A DNA stretch of 64,000 nucleotides, taken from Ancylostoma caninum. Lineage: Eukaryota; Nematoda; Chromadorea; Rhabditida; Ancylostomatidae. The position numbers and the translations under genes are program-made. Positions 1 through 11,450 of the stretch are shown piece by piece. How positions within the stretch are numbered: position 1 is the stretch's first letter; every line of letters begins with the position of its first letter. Below the pieces are notes generated by a model. It was not told the origin of the DNA. It ran no database searches and saw only the letters and a list, made by a program, of their open reading frames with translations. The stretch lies in contig JBAJFG010000172.1 of NCBI GenBank assembly GCA_037903475.1, positions 4,379,001-4,443,000 of the forward strand. The letters are read 5' to 3'.

Positions 1-104
1 AACTCGAAAAGAATCTAGAGAAATGTCAATGGCGAAAAGAAAGAGTTGAACACATCAGAACACCTATGCCGTCGCATATCACATAAATAATAGGAATAAC
101 CAAC

Positions 105-196
105 CTGTTTGCTAGGTGACGTTGGTCCGTCGTGCTCAAATTTCACTTCACGGCAACCGGTAGGACTTTGTGGGGGCGAATCAGCTGGTGACCGTT
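105..196 (-). CDS. Candidate internal exon of an unrecognised gene at the left edge
   Basis: Seen: on the minus strand a strong acceptor (TTATGTTGCAG) opens at 196 and a donor (AACAG then GTTGGT) closes at 105. One frame is open for 30 codons after two leading bases and reads RSPADSPPQSPTGCR followed by a short acidic and Ser/Pro stretch, a composition typical of a disordered, phosphorylatable region of a real protein. The 92-bp length demands that the preceding exon end with one spare base, which the candidate exon at 302-426 does. I do not recognise the family. The gene would continue leftwards out of the window. The chance that this is a spurious exon is still considerable because it rests on splice signals and composition alone. 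Confidence 0.45.
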
Positions 197-301
197 CTGC
201 AACATAAATAATACAGAACCGCTAACAACAAATAAAGCACAGCAAGTATAAAAACAGCCAAATTACAGGAAATTCCAAAAAAAAACAAAGATGTGAGAGA
301 C

Positions 302-426
302 TCATTCGAGCTTGCTGAAAGCCTTCACGCCCAAGATACTGAAGATGTCTGACAGGCTCTAACTTATCCAGAACGGCAGAATAGAGAAAAGCAAGACTGT
401 CAAGCCGTAAGAATTCAGCCAAGTCT
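302..426 (-). CDS. Candidate upstream exon of the same left-edge gene
   Basis: Seen: minus-strand acceptor CTCGCACAG at 427-429 followed by an open frame reading DLAEFLRLDSLAFLY and continuing to FQQARM. Ending at ATGA before GTCTCT (302) gives 125 bp, with one leading and one trailing base, which joins in frame to the exon at 105-196. An alternative donor (TTT before GTTTTT, ending 287) also keeps phase and adds five residues. The peptide is leucine-rich and alternates charged and hydrophobic residues like a helical domain, but I cannot assign a family. The donor is weak in either case. Function unknown. Confidence 0.35.
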
Positions 427-3400
427 CTGTGCGAGTGTTTGGTGTGGAGACAAGGAAATAAATAGGCCTCATTCGAGTTGCATGGACCATAGGGCGTTAT
501 CGTCCAATGGCAATGCAGTGAATGCCCTTAAAGGAGGAGTCTCATCCCATTTTAGATTCTCAGATGCATAGGACGCTACTTGAAGCTCAGCGCTCACCAA
601 CTGCCTGAGTCAACAAAGATGTGTGGCATTAAGGTGCGGATCTGTTCCTAATGTGAGAGAAAAGACCCTAGAATGTTTGGATCAGAGATGGTTGAGCAGA
701 ATGGAATCGCAACTCAGCTAATTTTGTTCCTAAAACAATGAAGCAATAAAAAATCCATTACTCTGATCTATCTAATCGTCCATAATCGTTGCCAGCGCCC
801 AGATCTCCCTTCCCCCAAACCTTCGAAAATGGAATCGCAGCGAACCATGACAACAAATATACGGCAGAGAACCGGTGGCATTCTTGCAAGCGCTCTCTAC
901 CACTAACTAATAAATGGACACGCAAGGAGCAGCTCATTTCAATAAATTGCACCAACAGCGGCGAATGGGAGAAAGCCAGTCAATAGCATCGCGCGATGCC
1001 AATGCAAACCGCGTTCTCCCCATAGCACATCCACAACACGAGACGACTCAAATAATTAAGAAACACATTCAAATCTGTCAACTCTGAGAATGGGAAACAC
1101 CACTGGAAAGGCATTTTAAGCCATTGACGACCGCGCGCTCACCCGTAAGCCATATTTTTTCGTATGGTTTAGTATCAGAGGCTATTAAGGCGGAATGGTC
1201 ACAGCGGTTTCCATATATGGTGATGCAATACTTCAAATACAATAAGACTATAAAAATCTATATTGGAATTTCGTTTAAAAAAAGAAAATTTGTTGAGATA
1301 TAGAAGTGCGCAAAAAAAGCGCTTTACCAATGGGATGAATCCAAAAAGTTGCGAAGATTATCTATGAGGTCAGTTAATTGGGAACATGAACGACGAGGAA
1401 ATCGCTGTTCAACGTTATCTCATCAAAAAGATAAGAAATAACCACACCAGGTGTCCACGGGGACGCATGGTGGTAAGCTCCTCTTTAAGATTTAAATTTA
1501 GACTGCCGCTACACTCCTCATGAAGTATAGCATCTTTTGTCACCGTCGCCAGGCCACATTGATTATTATACCTATCGACTATTGAGAATCTGTTGCCGTT
1601 GCTGAGGCATGGGCCACACATGGTTGACATTTGTCAAAAACGATGTCATCCACGCTAAAAACTTTTGCTGGAAACGCGCCTGCTGAAAACTTTTGCCTCG
1701 TGGTTGGGAGCATTTTGAAGAGGAAACAGGGCGTTTCGTCAAGATTGTGTCCACCCGAGCAAATCAGAAAACCCCTAGAATCGCATAGCAGAAAACGTGG
1801 CTGGTATCTGCCGCTACAGCGAGGAATTGACAATTTTTTGGAGATTGGCCAACGTAGCTACTGGAATAAAACTCATTGAGCTAAGCCATCTGAAGCACAT
1901 AAGAATACATTATCCAGGCCACGGCTTTTGGGGCGCTGAGAAAAGACCTGATCAGAGCCTACAGTGGGTCCCATAACTCGTTTGCAGCCGCAAAGAACTT
2001 CCAGAAACGAATGGGAATGGACAATGAAGTAGATAATAGAAATTTTGAGGAAAATATTTCTCTGTATGTTAATCGACGCTAAAAAGATTTACATGGAAAA
2101 TCCTATTTGTAACATATTGTCACTCTGGATCTGCCACTAAGTTGCCAGATTGGTGCACAAGGACTTCACTTGAAATACCTGCAGATGCGGCTTTAGTAGG
2201 AGGAAAGTTTCAACAAAAATGAGTGAATACCATAACAAACCTTCAAAGGCAGAGCTTCGACTATACTACATCCGGGTAAATGCATGAAAAGATTAAAAGA
2301 GAGTGATTCTGAGGGTTAAACAGATTGCGCCATACAGCACTTATATTCGTCGAAATCTGATCCTCACCGCAATAAATTGAAATGCAGAATGGAAAAACTA
2401 ATATATTCGTCTTCTTTACACAAAGCGCACTAAAAGCTTCATGTGGTTTCGAATAGCGCTCCAAGCTCTCACAGCAGATTAACAACGAATGTCAATGCAA
2501 AACAAAACCTACCCCGCTGTAAATAAAGCAATTCTAGGAGCATTGGCTGCATGCGTGAAAAGAGGATAGGGTCAGGGAGTACAGAGACAGAATAAAACCC
2601 CAAAACAATGCATAATTACGGGACAATAATGAGACTGTTCTAGGAAAGGCAGTCGACAGGATAGGCACACAATATTTTCGTACACATTTAGACAAATGTT
2701 TTTTTTTTAACCATGGATTGGACATCTATACGCTATAATGGATAAATGTGTAATGAGAATTTCTGATTTCAGAGGACGATAGAGTGATGACGTCACCCAA
2801 CAATAAAATTGTAAAAATTGAAATTCTGTCAGTGCAACAGTACTTTAAAAGTACAGGATTCTCGAGGTGAACCTTGCACCTAGGAGAAATGAAATACAGT
2901 GGTAACAACATCAGCCATTCAATCAGTTTGAGGATGAAAATTAGATTATATCGAGACTCAAACGTAGCACAACTTAATTACCAGGAAGAGGTAAATGTGC
3001 GCTAGTCAGCGTTACGATAAAGGTACGCTGAGCGTGGTATACAAAGAGAGCAATACATATTTAATTAATCGTACTTATGTTCATTACAATCTGTCTCATG
3101 ACTTAGAGAGCTAGAGGACAGCGAAGCAGAAAATATTGACCACTCAGACTGTCGGTAGATTACTGCTCGGGGGTCTCAGTGATTGTCGACCTCTACAGGA
3201 TCAAGAGCAAAGAAAAGCAACTTCGGTGTCGATTCTGCCAAAGTAACAAGTTCAGGTAGGGAGATTATGTTGAGATGCTCATAAATTGTTATCAACGCTA
3301 GCTTCGCCAGAATGCACATTTGATGGTGAGTTCATTGCCGGTTCATGGCCATCTCGTCGAGATCGCTAACTGACCAATTTTTTGGCAGTTTCTCGTCGTA

Positions 3401-4453
3401 GAGCGTATGCATTGTAACGAACATGAATACGAGTAACTTAATGGCTTGTTATGAAGTGAATACAACATAAGGTTTATATGTAGAGAAAGCCTTTAAAGCG
3501 TCAATTTCAATAAGAGAAATGAACAGAAAAACGCTAGTTAATCAAGGATCAACTTAACGATTCCTTGCGAATCACCAAACCAATCACCAACGCCTTCGGC
3601 ACTGTAACGTGCGCCATTGGAATTGCTGCAGGCAATCACGTTACACTGCAGAAAACTGTTTTTATGGAGGATACTTAATCTGGAGTTCTACTTTTAGATG
3701 GTGAACTTTCTAATTAAAATGTGGTCTAAATATTCATGAATAAGACAAAAGTGAAGAGATGTATACAAGTCTTCTTCGCTTACCACACAGAGGAATAATT
3801 TGTACTCCGAGCGAAGCAAAATATGATCACGATTATAACATACCAGCAGCCTAGCCGAAGAGTAATTTATTTTGTGGTTACAGGAGACCGTATGATGACA
3901 ACAAAATGAGGAAAAAGAAAGGATAGCAGTGATGACTCCAAAAACGCAAAAAGCAATAATAGATCGACCGAATTCCGCATTGCCAGCTGCCCATGCATTA
4001 ACGCTTCTCCTCCACAGCATGTGCAGTTCATGAATAATTTATCACGAGGGAAGCGAAAACGTCAACCACTGAGACCGTCTTTGGTAACAAGATCAACCAA
4101 TAATTGACGAGTACACGAACAATATAGAAGTTGAATCTCATCAAGAAGAGTAGAATACCGATCGCAATGTTTTTTTAGTGCGCAGGGCTGTTGTGCTACA
4201 AAAACGCCTCAGTTTCAGTAACGAATCGAAAAAAAAAAACGTGCTATCGAAGTGATCAAGCGACCTACAGATCTCAATTAGCGAACAAAAAACCATCCAA
4301 TAACGATGAGTCCTTTTGGATGAGAGTATAATCAGTACAGTCATGATGACATATGAAAAATCATGAGTACGAAAAGGAGCATGCATGGCAAGCTTCACCA
4401 TTCTTACTGCAGATACTTCCTCCAACTACAGCATGTAAAGTATTGCAATTAAG

Positions 4454-4497
4454 TATGTATATGAAATATGTATACTATGTATATGAAATATGTATAC
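4454..4497. repeat. 22-bp unit duplicated in tandem
   Basis: The unit ATGTATATGAAATATGTATACT occurs twice back to back with no visible mismatch. It is a simple AT-rich duplication with no other context. Confidence 0.8.
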
Positions 4498-7308
4498 TAT
4501 TAAATATGATTGCGCGAAGTCAGCATGATGCCAATTTCGCACAATCTCAGAAGGGCAGTTTACACTGGATGCGTGCGTCGTTCGCGCGTCAGAAGCACAC
4601 ATCCATTTGCAGATGTTCCACGAAATCCTGTCAACGCAACATGCACATGCTGGGTGAAAATAACGCGCGACCGCTGCAACTGCGTGCGTCTGACATGAGT
4701 TAGGGCTGGAGCTAGGCCTATCTTTCACCATATAGGCGCAGGCGCATCGAAAGCATGCATCTACATCTCTCTCTACTAACTGTGTTAGAGATAACATAGG
4801 TGAGATTAGCTATATCTAAGACAAAATGGCGCACATGTCCACTACTGCCGAAGCATTGTAACTGCGGAACTAACTTAGAACTTCCCCATATTGAAGTATG
4901 GTCTACGTTCCCTCATTTGAGCAGCTAGATCAGTGAAGCGATGGCTAACACAGCGCAGGACGTGTGCTTTCGTAGTCAGACTAGGTAAGAAGATGTGCGT
5001 GAGAGAAAACGCCACCAGAATTTCGAGATAATTGTCAACGCTAGTCAGGATCAACCATTTGCTTTTCAGCACCGTTAGACGCTTAGCAAGTTCCGCAGCA
5101 CTCAGTAAAATTGACGCGAGGCATTCCTTTTTGCCGCTTGCTGGGTGAACTCACTGCAGTTCTTTTACCGCAGCGACATTTTACTACGAAACAGTCCGAT
5201 AGGCTGCAACGTGGGCGACCCACCCGACCAAACTGCGAAAACCTTAAGAAAGACTTTATAACAGCTGTATTCACCACGGTTCACCATCGCTACTTCGGTG
5301 TTTTTACAAGAAAACAATGTTTTCTTGTACTGTTCACACAACTATAACACCGTGACAACTCTCTATATATACGTAGCAGGCCTGATATCAGAGGGAAAGA
5401 CTCGAAGGTGGTGTTTTTAATAGATTTTCCTGCAGAATGCAAGGAAAGAGCATTGAGAGACGTGGCAGATTAGTGAAATATACCCGGAAGTGGCTAGCAC
5501 GACTTGCTTCTCGCAATATTTTCACAATGAAATGGATAACAAAGGGATTAAAATCGAAAATATATGCGGTACCGTACCAATTCTTCCTTTGCCACTGTGC
5601 AGCTGTGCAAATTCTCCCTTCTGAGTGGTTCGCCGCTTTTCGGACGATGTGCTAAAGTATGGTGATAGCGAGTCGACTAGTTTTTCGCATATTCTTCTGG
5701 ACGGTGATGGATCAGAGGTTGCAGCTAAAGAGAAGAGTTTAAAGTGAATAATTATGACAAAAAAAGAATGAAAGAATGTGGAACATTAATTAGTTCTTCA
5801 TCGCCTCTAGTCAAAAAATTGAAGAAGTAAAGCAAAGTTAAAAAGAGAAAGGAGCTTTTGCAGAAGTAGCGAATAGAAACAATAAGTGGAGTGAAGATGA
5901 AAGACAATGTGAACCACCCACATCAGGCTACGACGCGCCGGAAAAACTATCGCTAACATGATGTTTTTCAAATTAAGTAGGGCTCAACTTGTCCCTAGGA
6001 ACAGTGTGCCACCTCGGTAACATTTTCGAGATTATTAAACGATTGGAATCATCAGGCGACGCCGGTGAAAACAATGCATATTGAACATGAAAGTGCAGAA
6101 AATCGGTTTCGAGCTCTCTACTCTGTAAGAGAGGGGGAGGAGGATTTATAAAAAAAAACTAGTATATTCGCTTTTATGATGGCAACGATTGAGATGTCTC
6201 GCTAGATGGTCATGGGCAAATGTTTTGTATTTACACGAAAATGCTTCCCAAAATAGGAGATTTAAGAACGTGTTTGCACCATCTTTGCAAAGAATGAAGT
6301 ACAGCATTGTGATCTGTGTCGCCTGACAATTCTAACCACCCAAAACTTTTCAGAGGTGTGGCAACTCTATTGCGGCAGCAATTGGCCAAAACATAAACAG
6401 GGGCTGAATGTTGATACCAGAGAACGAACCAACGAAATAAACTTACATCGTGTAGAGGAACAGGAACCAGTGCATTCTGTCCTGGAATCGACGTCAACTG
6501 TTAGAGGCTTCTAAAATATAATATCTTAAGGCTAAGCGAAGAGTGGCAAGAGAATCAATGGGAGAGAAATTTATCGGATTGCCCCTTGAATATGTATGCA
6601 TTTTACCAAATCTGAACAAAATTTGAACTCTAAACTGTTACCTGAAATTTATCTAGATGATCATGAGTCTAACAGTTCTACACACCTGCACAACAGTACG
6701 TTCATGTAGTCAGTGTCAAAAAAGTAAGGAAGGGAAACCGCAATAAATCAGACAAGCGGCAGTCGGGGAACAGAGGGGGGAGCTATTCTCCAGTAATTAA
6801 ACCTGGAACTTTTTTGACATTCTTATTCATTCATATTTATTTTTAGATAGAAAGTGTGCCATCCGACTTTCTCTTGAGCAAGACCCCACATTTCTCTTGA
6901 AATGTTATGCAAAATTTTCACCCCCACCCATTCTCTAACGATGTTGCATTCGGATGCAACAAATAGATGATTAAATAAGTTCGGCTGAGAAGAAATTTGT
7001 GAAACTGAAAATAAAGAATGTATGCGAACTAACCATGACAGAACAGTCAGTAGAAGACTTCTTTCTCCGTGATATCTTTTCTGCTGGTGCTCCTGTTTTT
7101 TCGCATCCAACGTCACCTAAGTTGTTCTTTTTCATCATCACAGTGAATAAGATGGAAAAACGACCAATAAACACCATTCACTAATTATTTCATTTTCATC
7201 TTTCACATTTTGCCCTCCTAATATGCACTGAAACCCTAAGCAATCACGTCTCCAGGTCTCCATCTTTCTGAAACTCAATGGGATTTTTTCTTTGAATTTC
7301 ATGTACTA

Positions 7309-7319
7309 CCCCCCCCCCC
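7309..7319. repeat. Poly-C tract (C11)
   Basis: Uninterrupted run of 11 C on the plus strand in otherwise AT-rich DNA. It is one of six such tracts in the window. Confidence 0.9.
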
Positions 7320-8142
7320 TCACCGCTCCTCTTCAATGTGAGCAAATTTCCCAACAATACCAAGCGAAAATGAATGGAAGTTCGTTAATGGAATGAAGAT
7401 TTACTGACAAATGGTAAGATAACGGTGAAGTTCTCCAAACAAGCACGCGGCTTAGCAAAAAAAGATAAATATACTGAGAGCTCTAGCGCTTTTTTTTCTA
7501 TAACAAATCATCTCTCGACTATCTCTATCCTATCGTTGCTGAGTGGGCCTCTACAACCTCCCTCCCGATCCCTCCGCGCGACGTGATTGTGCCCGGAATG
7601 GAGAGAATATCACTCTCAAGAACCAGTAAATATTCTCCCAGAAAATAGAATGGCTAACACATTGAGAATAGGAGTGAGCATACTCGTGAAGATAGCCCTG
7701 TAACCCAAAAAATACCTTAGAAAAATGGTTGAAGTATATCAATATAAATGATGATAATATTAAACACAGATTAATATTAAAGGCAAAATAATAAAAGGAC
7801 AAGATAAAACTTAGAAAGTGCTCACTGTGATGATGAATACTGTCGTCGCTGTTCACGCCAGACTCATCGAATTTACGCGGTGGTTGGCGACATCTTCGTC
7901 CCGTTGATGGAGTGAAGAATTGAGAAAGGCTGTCCTAAATATAATCTAAACTTAGTTGAACCACAAAATTAATAAAAACACGCGTTAGTCAATTATGCGT
8001 TAAGCATGGCCAAGTCTAGGTAATGGATCTGTAAGTTAACGTTTGTGGTACCTTGACTCAAAAGTTCAGAGGCCGGAGGAACGCGTAGAAAAATTTCCAA
8101 CACATAGACGCTAAAGTTCCGAGTTTAACACATAACGGACAA

Positions 8143-8209
8143 TACGACCCACCGGTGGGTCGTACGGGAAGTTACGTAGAGGACAATACGACCCACCGGT
8201 GGGTCGTAT
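8143..8209. repeat. Twin perfect palindromes, 22 and 24 bp
   Basis: Two copies of a self-complementary sequence whose half-site is TACGACCCACC occupy 8143-8164 and 8186-8209, with centres 44 bp apart. Both are preceded by GGACAA. The outer flanks (ACGGA on the left, TCCGT on the right) also pair, so the whole 8136-8213 stretch can fold as a larger inverted repeat. There is no spacer at either dyad centre. Confidence 0.9.
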
Positions 8210-8239
8210 CCGTTTTATCCCTTTTTCTTAGGTGGAGCT

Positions 8240-8960
8240 CCCCCATATTCTGCCCCTGGGGGTTATTGTTCCCGCTGAACACGGAAATGGCATCCATTTC
8301 GTAGCTGCGATACTGTAGGATTACTGTGGTCATACTGTTGATAGTGTTGATGTATTTTCTCACAGCATCTACAGCAAATTTGAACTTTGGGGTTAATTGA
8401 CGTGCTGAACATGAATACGCCATCAGTCCTGCACCGTAGAGCAGTACTCTAAAGCTACAGTAGTGTTATCGTATGGTTACTGTAGACATACTGTAGATGA
8501 ATCTTATTCGCCAAATTCAGTGAAACCTCGGCAAGTGAGGTTATTTGATATGCCGAGCACGAAATTGACATTCATTTTGTACCGTAGCGTAGTACTGTAG
8601 GGTTACTGTAGGCATACTGTAGATGCATTGTGTTCACCAAATTCAGTGAAAATTTGGCAAGTGGGGTTATTTGAAATGCTGAGCACGAATTTGAAATCCA
8701 TATTCGCGATAGGTGCCATATTCGAGATCAGCGTGTAAAACAACTCGAGTCCTGATGCAAACCCTTCCCCACAGTTCCTACAGTATGATTACAGTAACCT
8801 CGCAGTGATGCGATACGGTAGACAATGGGTATCATATTCTTAATCTGTAACCCTCCTGTGCAAATTTTCGTTGAATTCTGATAGAAAAAGGTCTTCCTAC
8901 AGTTTCTACTGTATACATACAGTAACACTACAGAAGTGCTTTGCCAAGTAAAATAGATGG
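8240..8960. repeat. Diverged tandem repeat with TACTGTAG core
   Basis: Several degenerate units of roughly 125-150 bp. The clearest two span about 8430-8700 and share CATACTGTAGATG, CCAAATTCAGTGAAA, GGTTATTTGA and GAGCACGAA in the same order. Motifs of the form TACTGTAGG, TACAGTA and CTACAGT recur on both strands across the block. It looks like an old minisatellite; open frames here are incidental. Confidence 0.7.
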
Positions 8961-9984
8961 CATACTTGTGATTAGCATGTCAAATATGCCCTAACTCTCG
9001 CAACTCCGTTGAAAAACAAGCACAAACTCGCTTTGGTCCAAAGTGGCCCTGAGTGGAAAATCTGCGTTGTCGCGAATGTGTTAAACACTTTCCGTAGATG
9101 TGAGCCATATTCCTTATCAAATAAATAGTCGTCCCTAATCATTGTCAAGGAACCACCACCCCATTCTGAGATTAAACAATAGCGCACTCTCGTCACCTTC
9201 TTCACAAACTAAGTGTGGCGAAATCTATCCGATTTTCCAAGTTTTCGTGACTTGCTCAAGATTTTCACGTCTCACAACCGCAGAAAAAGATAAATGAGTG
9301 AAACGTTATAGTATGAAGCTTGACGCAGCTGTTATTTCCGCAGAAATTACAGACAGAAAGTAAATAAGCATGATTAGAAAATTGGTAAGAAGAGGGAAAA
9401 AAACATGAAGAAAGAAGCCAACCAACCTGCAGTAACTTCAGCTCGTCTGCTGGTCGCGCAGAATGTTTCCTAAACAGCAATCTATCAAAAGAAGGAAAAG
9501 TAAAGATTGCTTGAAAAGTGTATGAGCAAGACAACAAATTTGGGCAAAGGGAAAGCTGAAAGTACTGTAGCAATTCGAGGTGGTTGGGCGACACTAGCGA
9601 GCAAGCATGACCAACCGGTAGTTCTGCTTTTGGAACAATAACCTCAATCAAAATTTCTGCTTAAAAATCATCTATAATTCAGGTTGCCGTTATACCCAGC
9701 CGGAATATAGCTCACCGCTTCCAATCTTCTAATACAATATTTACTGATTATGTCTTTGTGGCTAAAATTGATGAGCCTCAAAATCAATAACGCTCTAACG
9801 GTGGAGAGGCAAACTGCTACATTTCACGTGAATTGTAGTGCAATTCTGCCTCTGATTACTACTATCATGTACTGGTTACGCGCTATCTCCTCAATATGAG
9901 AGCGCAGGGTTTCCCTCAGTGACAAATTTTCCGGTGGTCCTGCTAATCCACTGCTTTCGCAGCAACATGATAATAGGATACATA
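8961..9984. other. No recognised gene
   Basis: There is a long minus-strand open frame at 9265-9651 and a short possible exon inside it (acceptor TTTGATAG, then LLFRKHSARPADELKLLQ, then donor GTTGGT). No adjoining exon or domain could be established, so neither is called as a gene. Confidence 0.4.
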
Positions 9985-10195
9985 CAGTGAACGTCAATGG
10001 CGGTGGCCCATCCACGGCCTTGAAAGGACGCAGCGCGACCGCACCGCACACGCCAGGATCGGTGTCACTGCTGCCGGAATGCTATTTCTAGGCGCTTTAA
10101 CAGCAGCAGAAAACATCGTTTACGACGCGCACTGCGCGGTTGCGCGGCGTTCTTCTTGAGGCCGCGGATGGGCCACCACCACTGACGTCCACTGT
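9985..10195. repeat. Inverted-repeat (fold-back) element
   Basis: The left arm from 9985 (ACAGTGAACGTCAATGGCGG onward to GGCCTTGAA) is about 85% complementary to the right arm ending near 10195 (GGCCGCGGATGGGCCACCAC onward). The inner part is GC-rich and the pairing continues weakly inwards (GCGCGACCGC against GCGCGGTTGCGC). No coding capacity was seen. It is probably a MITE-like element. Confidence 0.65.
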
Positions 10196-10917
10196 ACATT
10201 GAATACAGGCAACTGGTAGGAATCACAATGACATAGAACGCTTTACTGGCCATTTCGAAATATTTTACTGATATCACTGGAATCAGCTAGTACACCTGAT
10301 CTAAAGTCTGTCAGTACCTCGGAATCGAAGACGAGGTGTGACCCTGCACTTTCAGGCAGCATCCGTTAGAATTCTCGACGCTGCTTTGGAGAGCAAATGA
10401 TGACAAATATTCACGATACCTGAGAAGAAAATCGAATCGCAATTACGGGCACACCTGCCTTGCACATGTTCGCGCAGTGACGAAGCACCAACTTATCAAG
10501 GTCCTGTCGCTTCCAAAAGTATTAGCGACTTCCGCGTGGCAGAACCAACAAATGAAAGGGAGCGCGATTAGAAACAGTGAAACAGCATCCCATATCGTGA
10601 ATTTATATGGTTCGCGCTATTTCAGAAATGGGTATGGGTTGAAGGTCCCATGAAACCACGAATTCAGCAAAATCTCAAAAAGGTTTGTGATTTTGCCACA
10701 TTTCGGGTGCTATACTCCCGGAACAGTATAGAAACAGCCCAAACTCATTAAAGATCATGGACATGCTAGTCACCAGTGGTGTATCACTAATATCGTGTTT
10801 AAACTGATCTTTCATTCCCATATAACTACTTAGAGTGGCTGAAATTAACACCAAGGTGATGGTCTCCAATCGAGAAATGAAGAATGAAATGAGGAGCAGA
10901 AAGTGAGAACAAAACAC

Positions 10918-11094
10918 CCACCGCTCGGGCTTGTCCACGTCGGATGCACGCCGACCGCTACTTGGTCCTGCACGAGATATATCCACTCTGTCGCTTTTCC
11001 GCAAAATTTTCTCCTTTTGTTTCTCCTTTCCATGCGAAATTTCTTTTGTGAACTTCTCCTTTTCCTTGTCTTTACTGTTGCCACTTCGTGGCAT
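10918..11094 (-). CDS. Weak candidate first exon, Lys/Glu-rich N-terminus
   Basis: Seen: an ATG at 11094 lies four bases downstream of a TTTTTTAAG splice-type acceptor, the arrangement expected for nematode spliced-leader addition. The frame encodes 59 residues that begin MPRSGNSKDKEKEKF and are strongly basic or acidic, with a GPSSGRR stretch. A possible donor (TGG then GTGTTT) follows at 10918. The frame actually stays open to 10675, including a hydrophobic segment and SYMGMKDQFKHDISD. Splicing from here to the good acceptor TTAATTTCAG near 10840 does not keep that frame. Known family: none recognised. It may equally be a chance open frame. Confidence 0.28.
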
Positions 11095-11249
11095 TCCCCT
11101 TAAAAAATCGAATAATTATCTGCATTATAACAAAAATCTGCACTAGAAAATACGGAACATGAACACTATAATCGGTGAAATGAAATCCAACTTCGAAGCA
11201 GAGTTACCGAATGAGGAGCGAAGCGAGTTTGCCAACGTGTGGGTACATC

Positions 11250-11450
11250 TAGAGGAAGCTCCAAATGTCCGCAGTCAAGAGGGCGTGGCCACGGCGCGGC
11301 TCCTTGATCAGACACAGGCGCTCTCTATCTGCCTCTGGCTTCTCTGACTCTGCAGCCAACCAGTGGCAGCATGCCGAGCGCCTGTGTCTCTGTCTAAAGC
11401 CGCGTCGTGGCCACGTCCCTCTTGACTGCGGACATTTGGAGCTTCCTGTA
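11250..11450. repeat. MITE-like element with ~48-bp inverted repeats
   Basis: The left arm begins GAGGAAGCTCCAAATGTCC and continues through GCAGTCAAGAGGGCGTGGCC; the right arm is its reverse complement with few mismatches, ending GGACATTTGGAGCTTCCTG. TA dinucleotides flank both outer ends (11250-11251 and 11449-11450), consistent with a TA target duplication. The arms are GC-rich, and the 100-bp centre contains a second imperfect pairing (ACACAGGCGCTC against GAGCGCCTGTGT). Confidence 0.8.

Larger units (their letters stand above)
427..8142. other. No confirmable gene; AT-rich intergenic or intronic DNA
   Basis: I see only short open frames without splice-consistent partners. The most gene-like is a minus-strand frame starting at 4020 (MLWRRSVNAWAAGNAEFGRS, then about 20 hydrophobic residues). 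It would end at a good donor (CTGCTG then GTATGT) near 3840 and could be the N-terminus of a type II membrane protein, but no second exon or acceptor was found to support it. A 22-bp tandem duplication lies at 4454-4497. Confidence 0.5.

Noticed and set aside
4560..4770. Inverted repeat around GATGCGTGCG and GCATGCATC
   Set aside because: Pairing is limited to about 14 of 20 bases with no clear boundaries; too weak to call.
9824..10051. Minus-strand frame containing SLRETLRSHIEEIARNQ
   Set aside because: It looks protein-like but the only possible intron beside it would be about 35 bp, and half of the frame lies in the fold-back element at 9985-10195.
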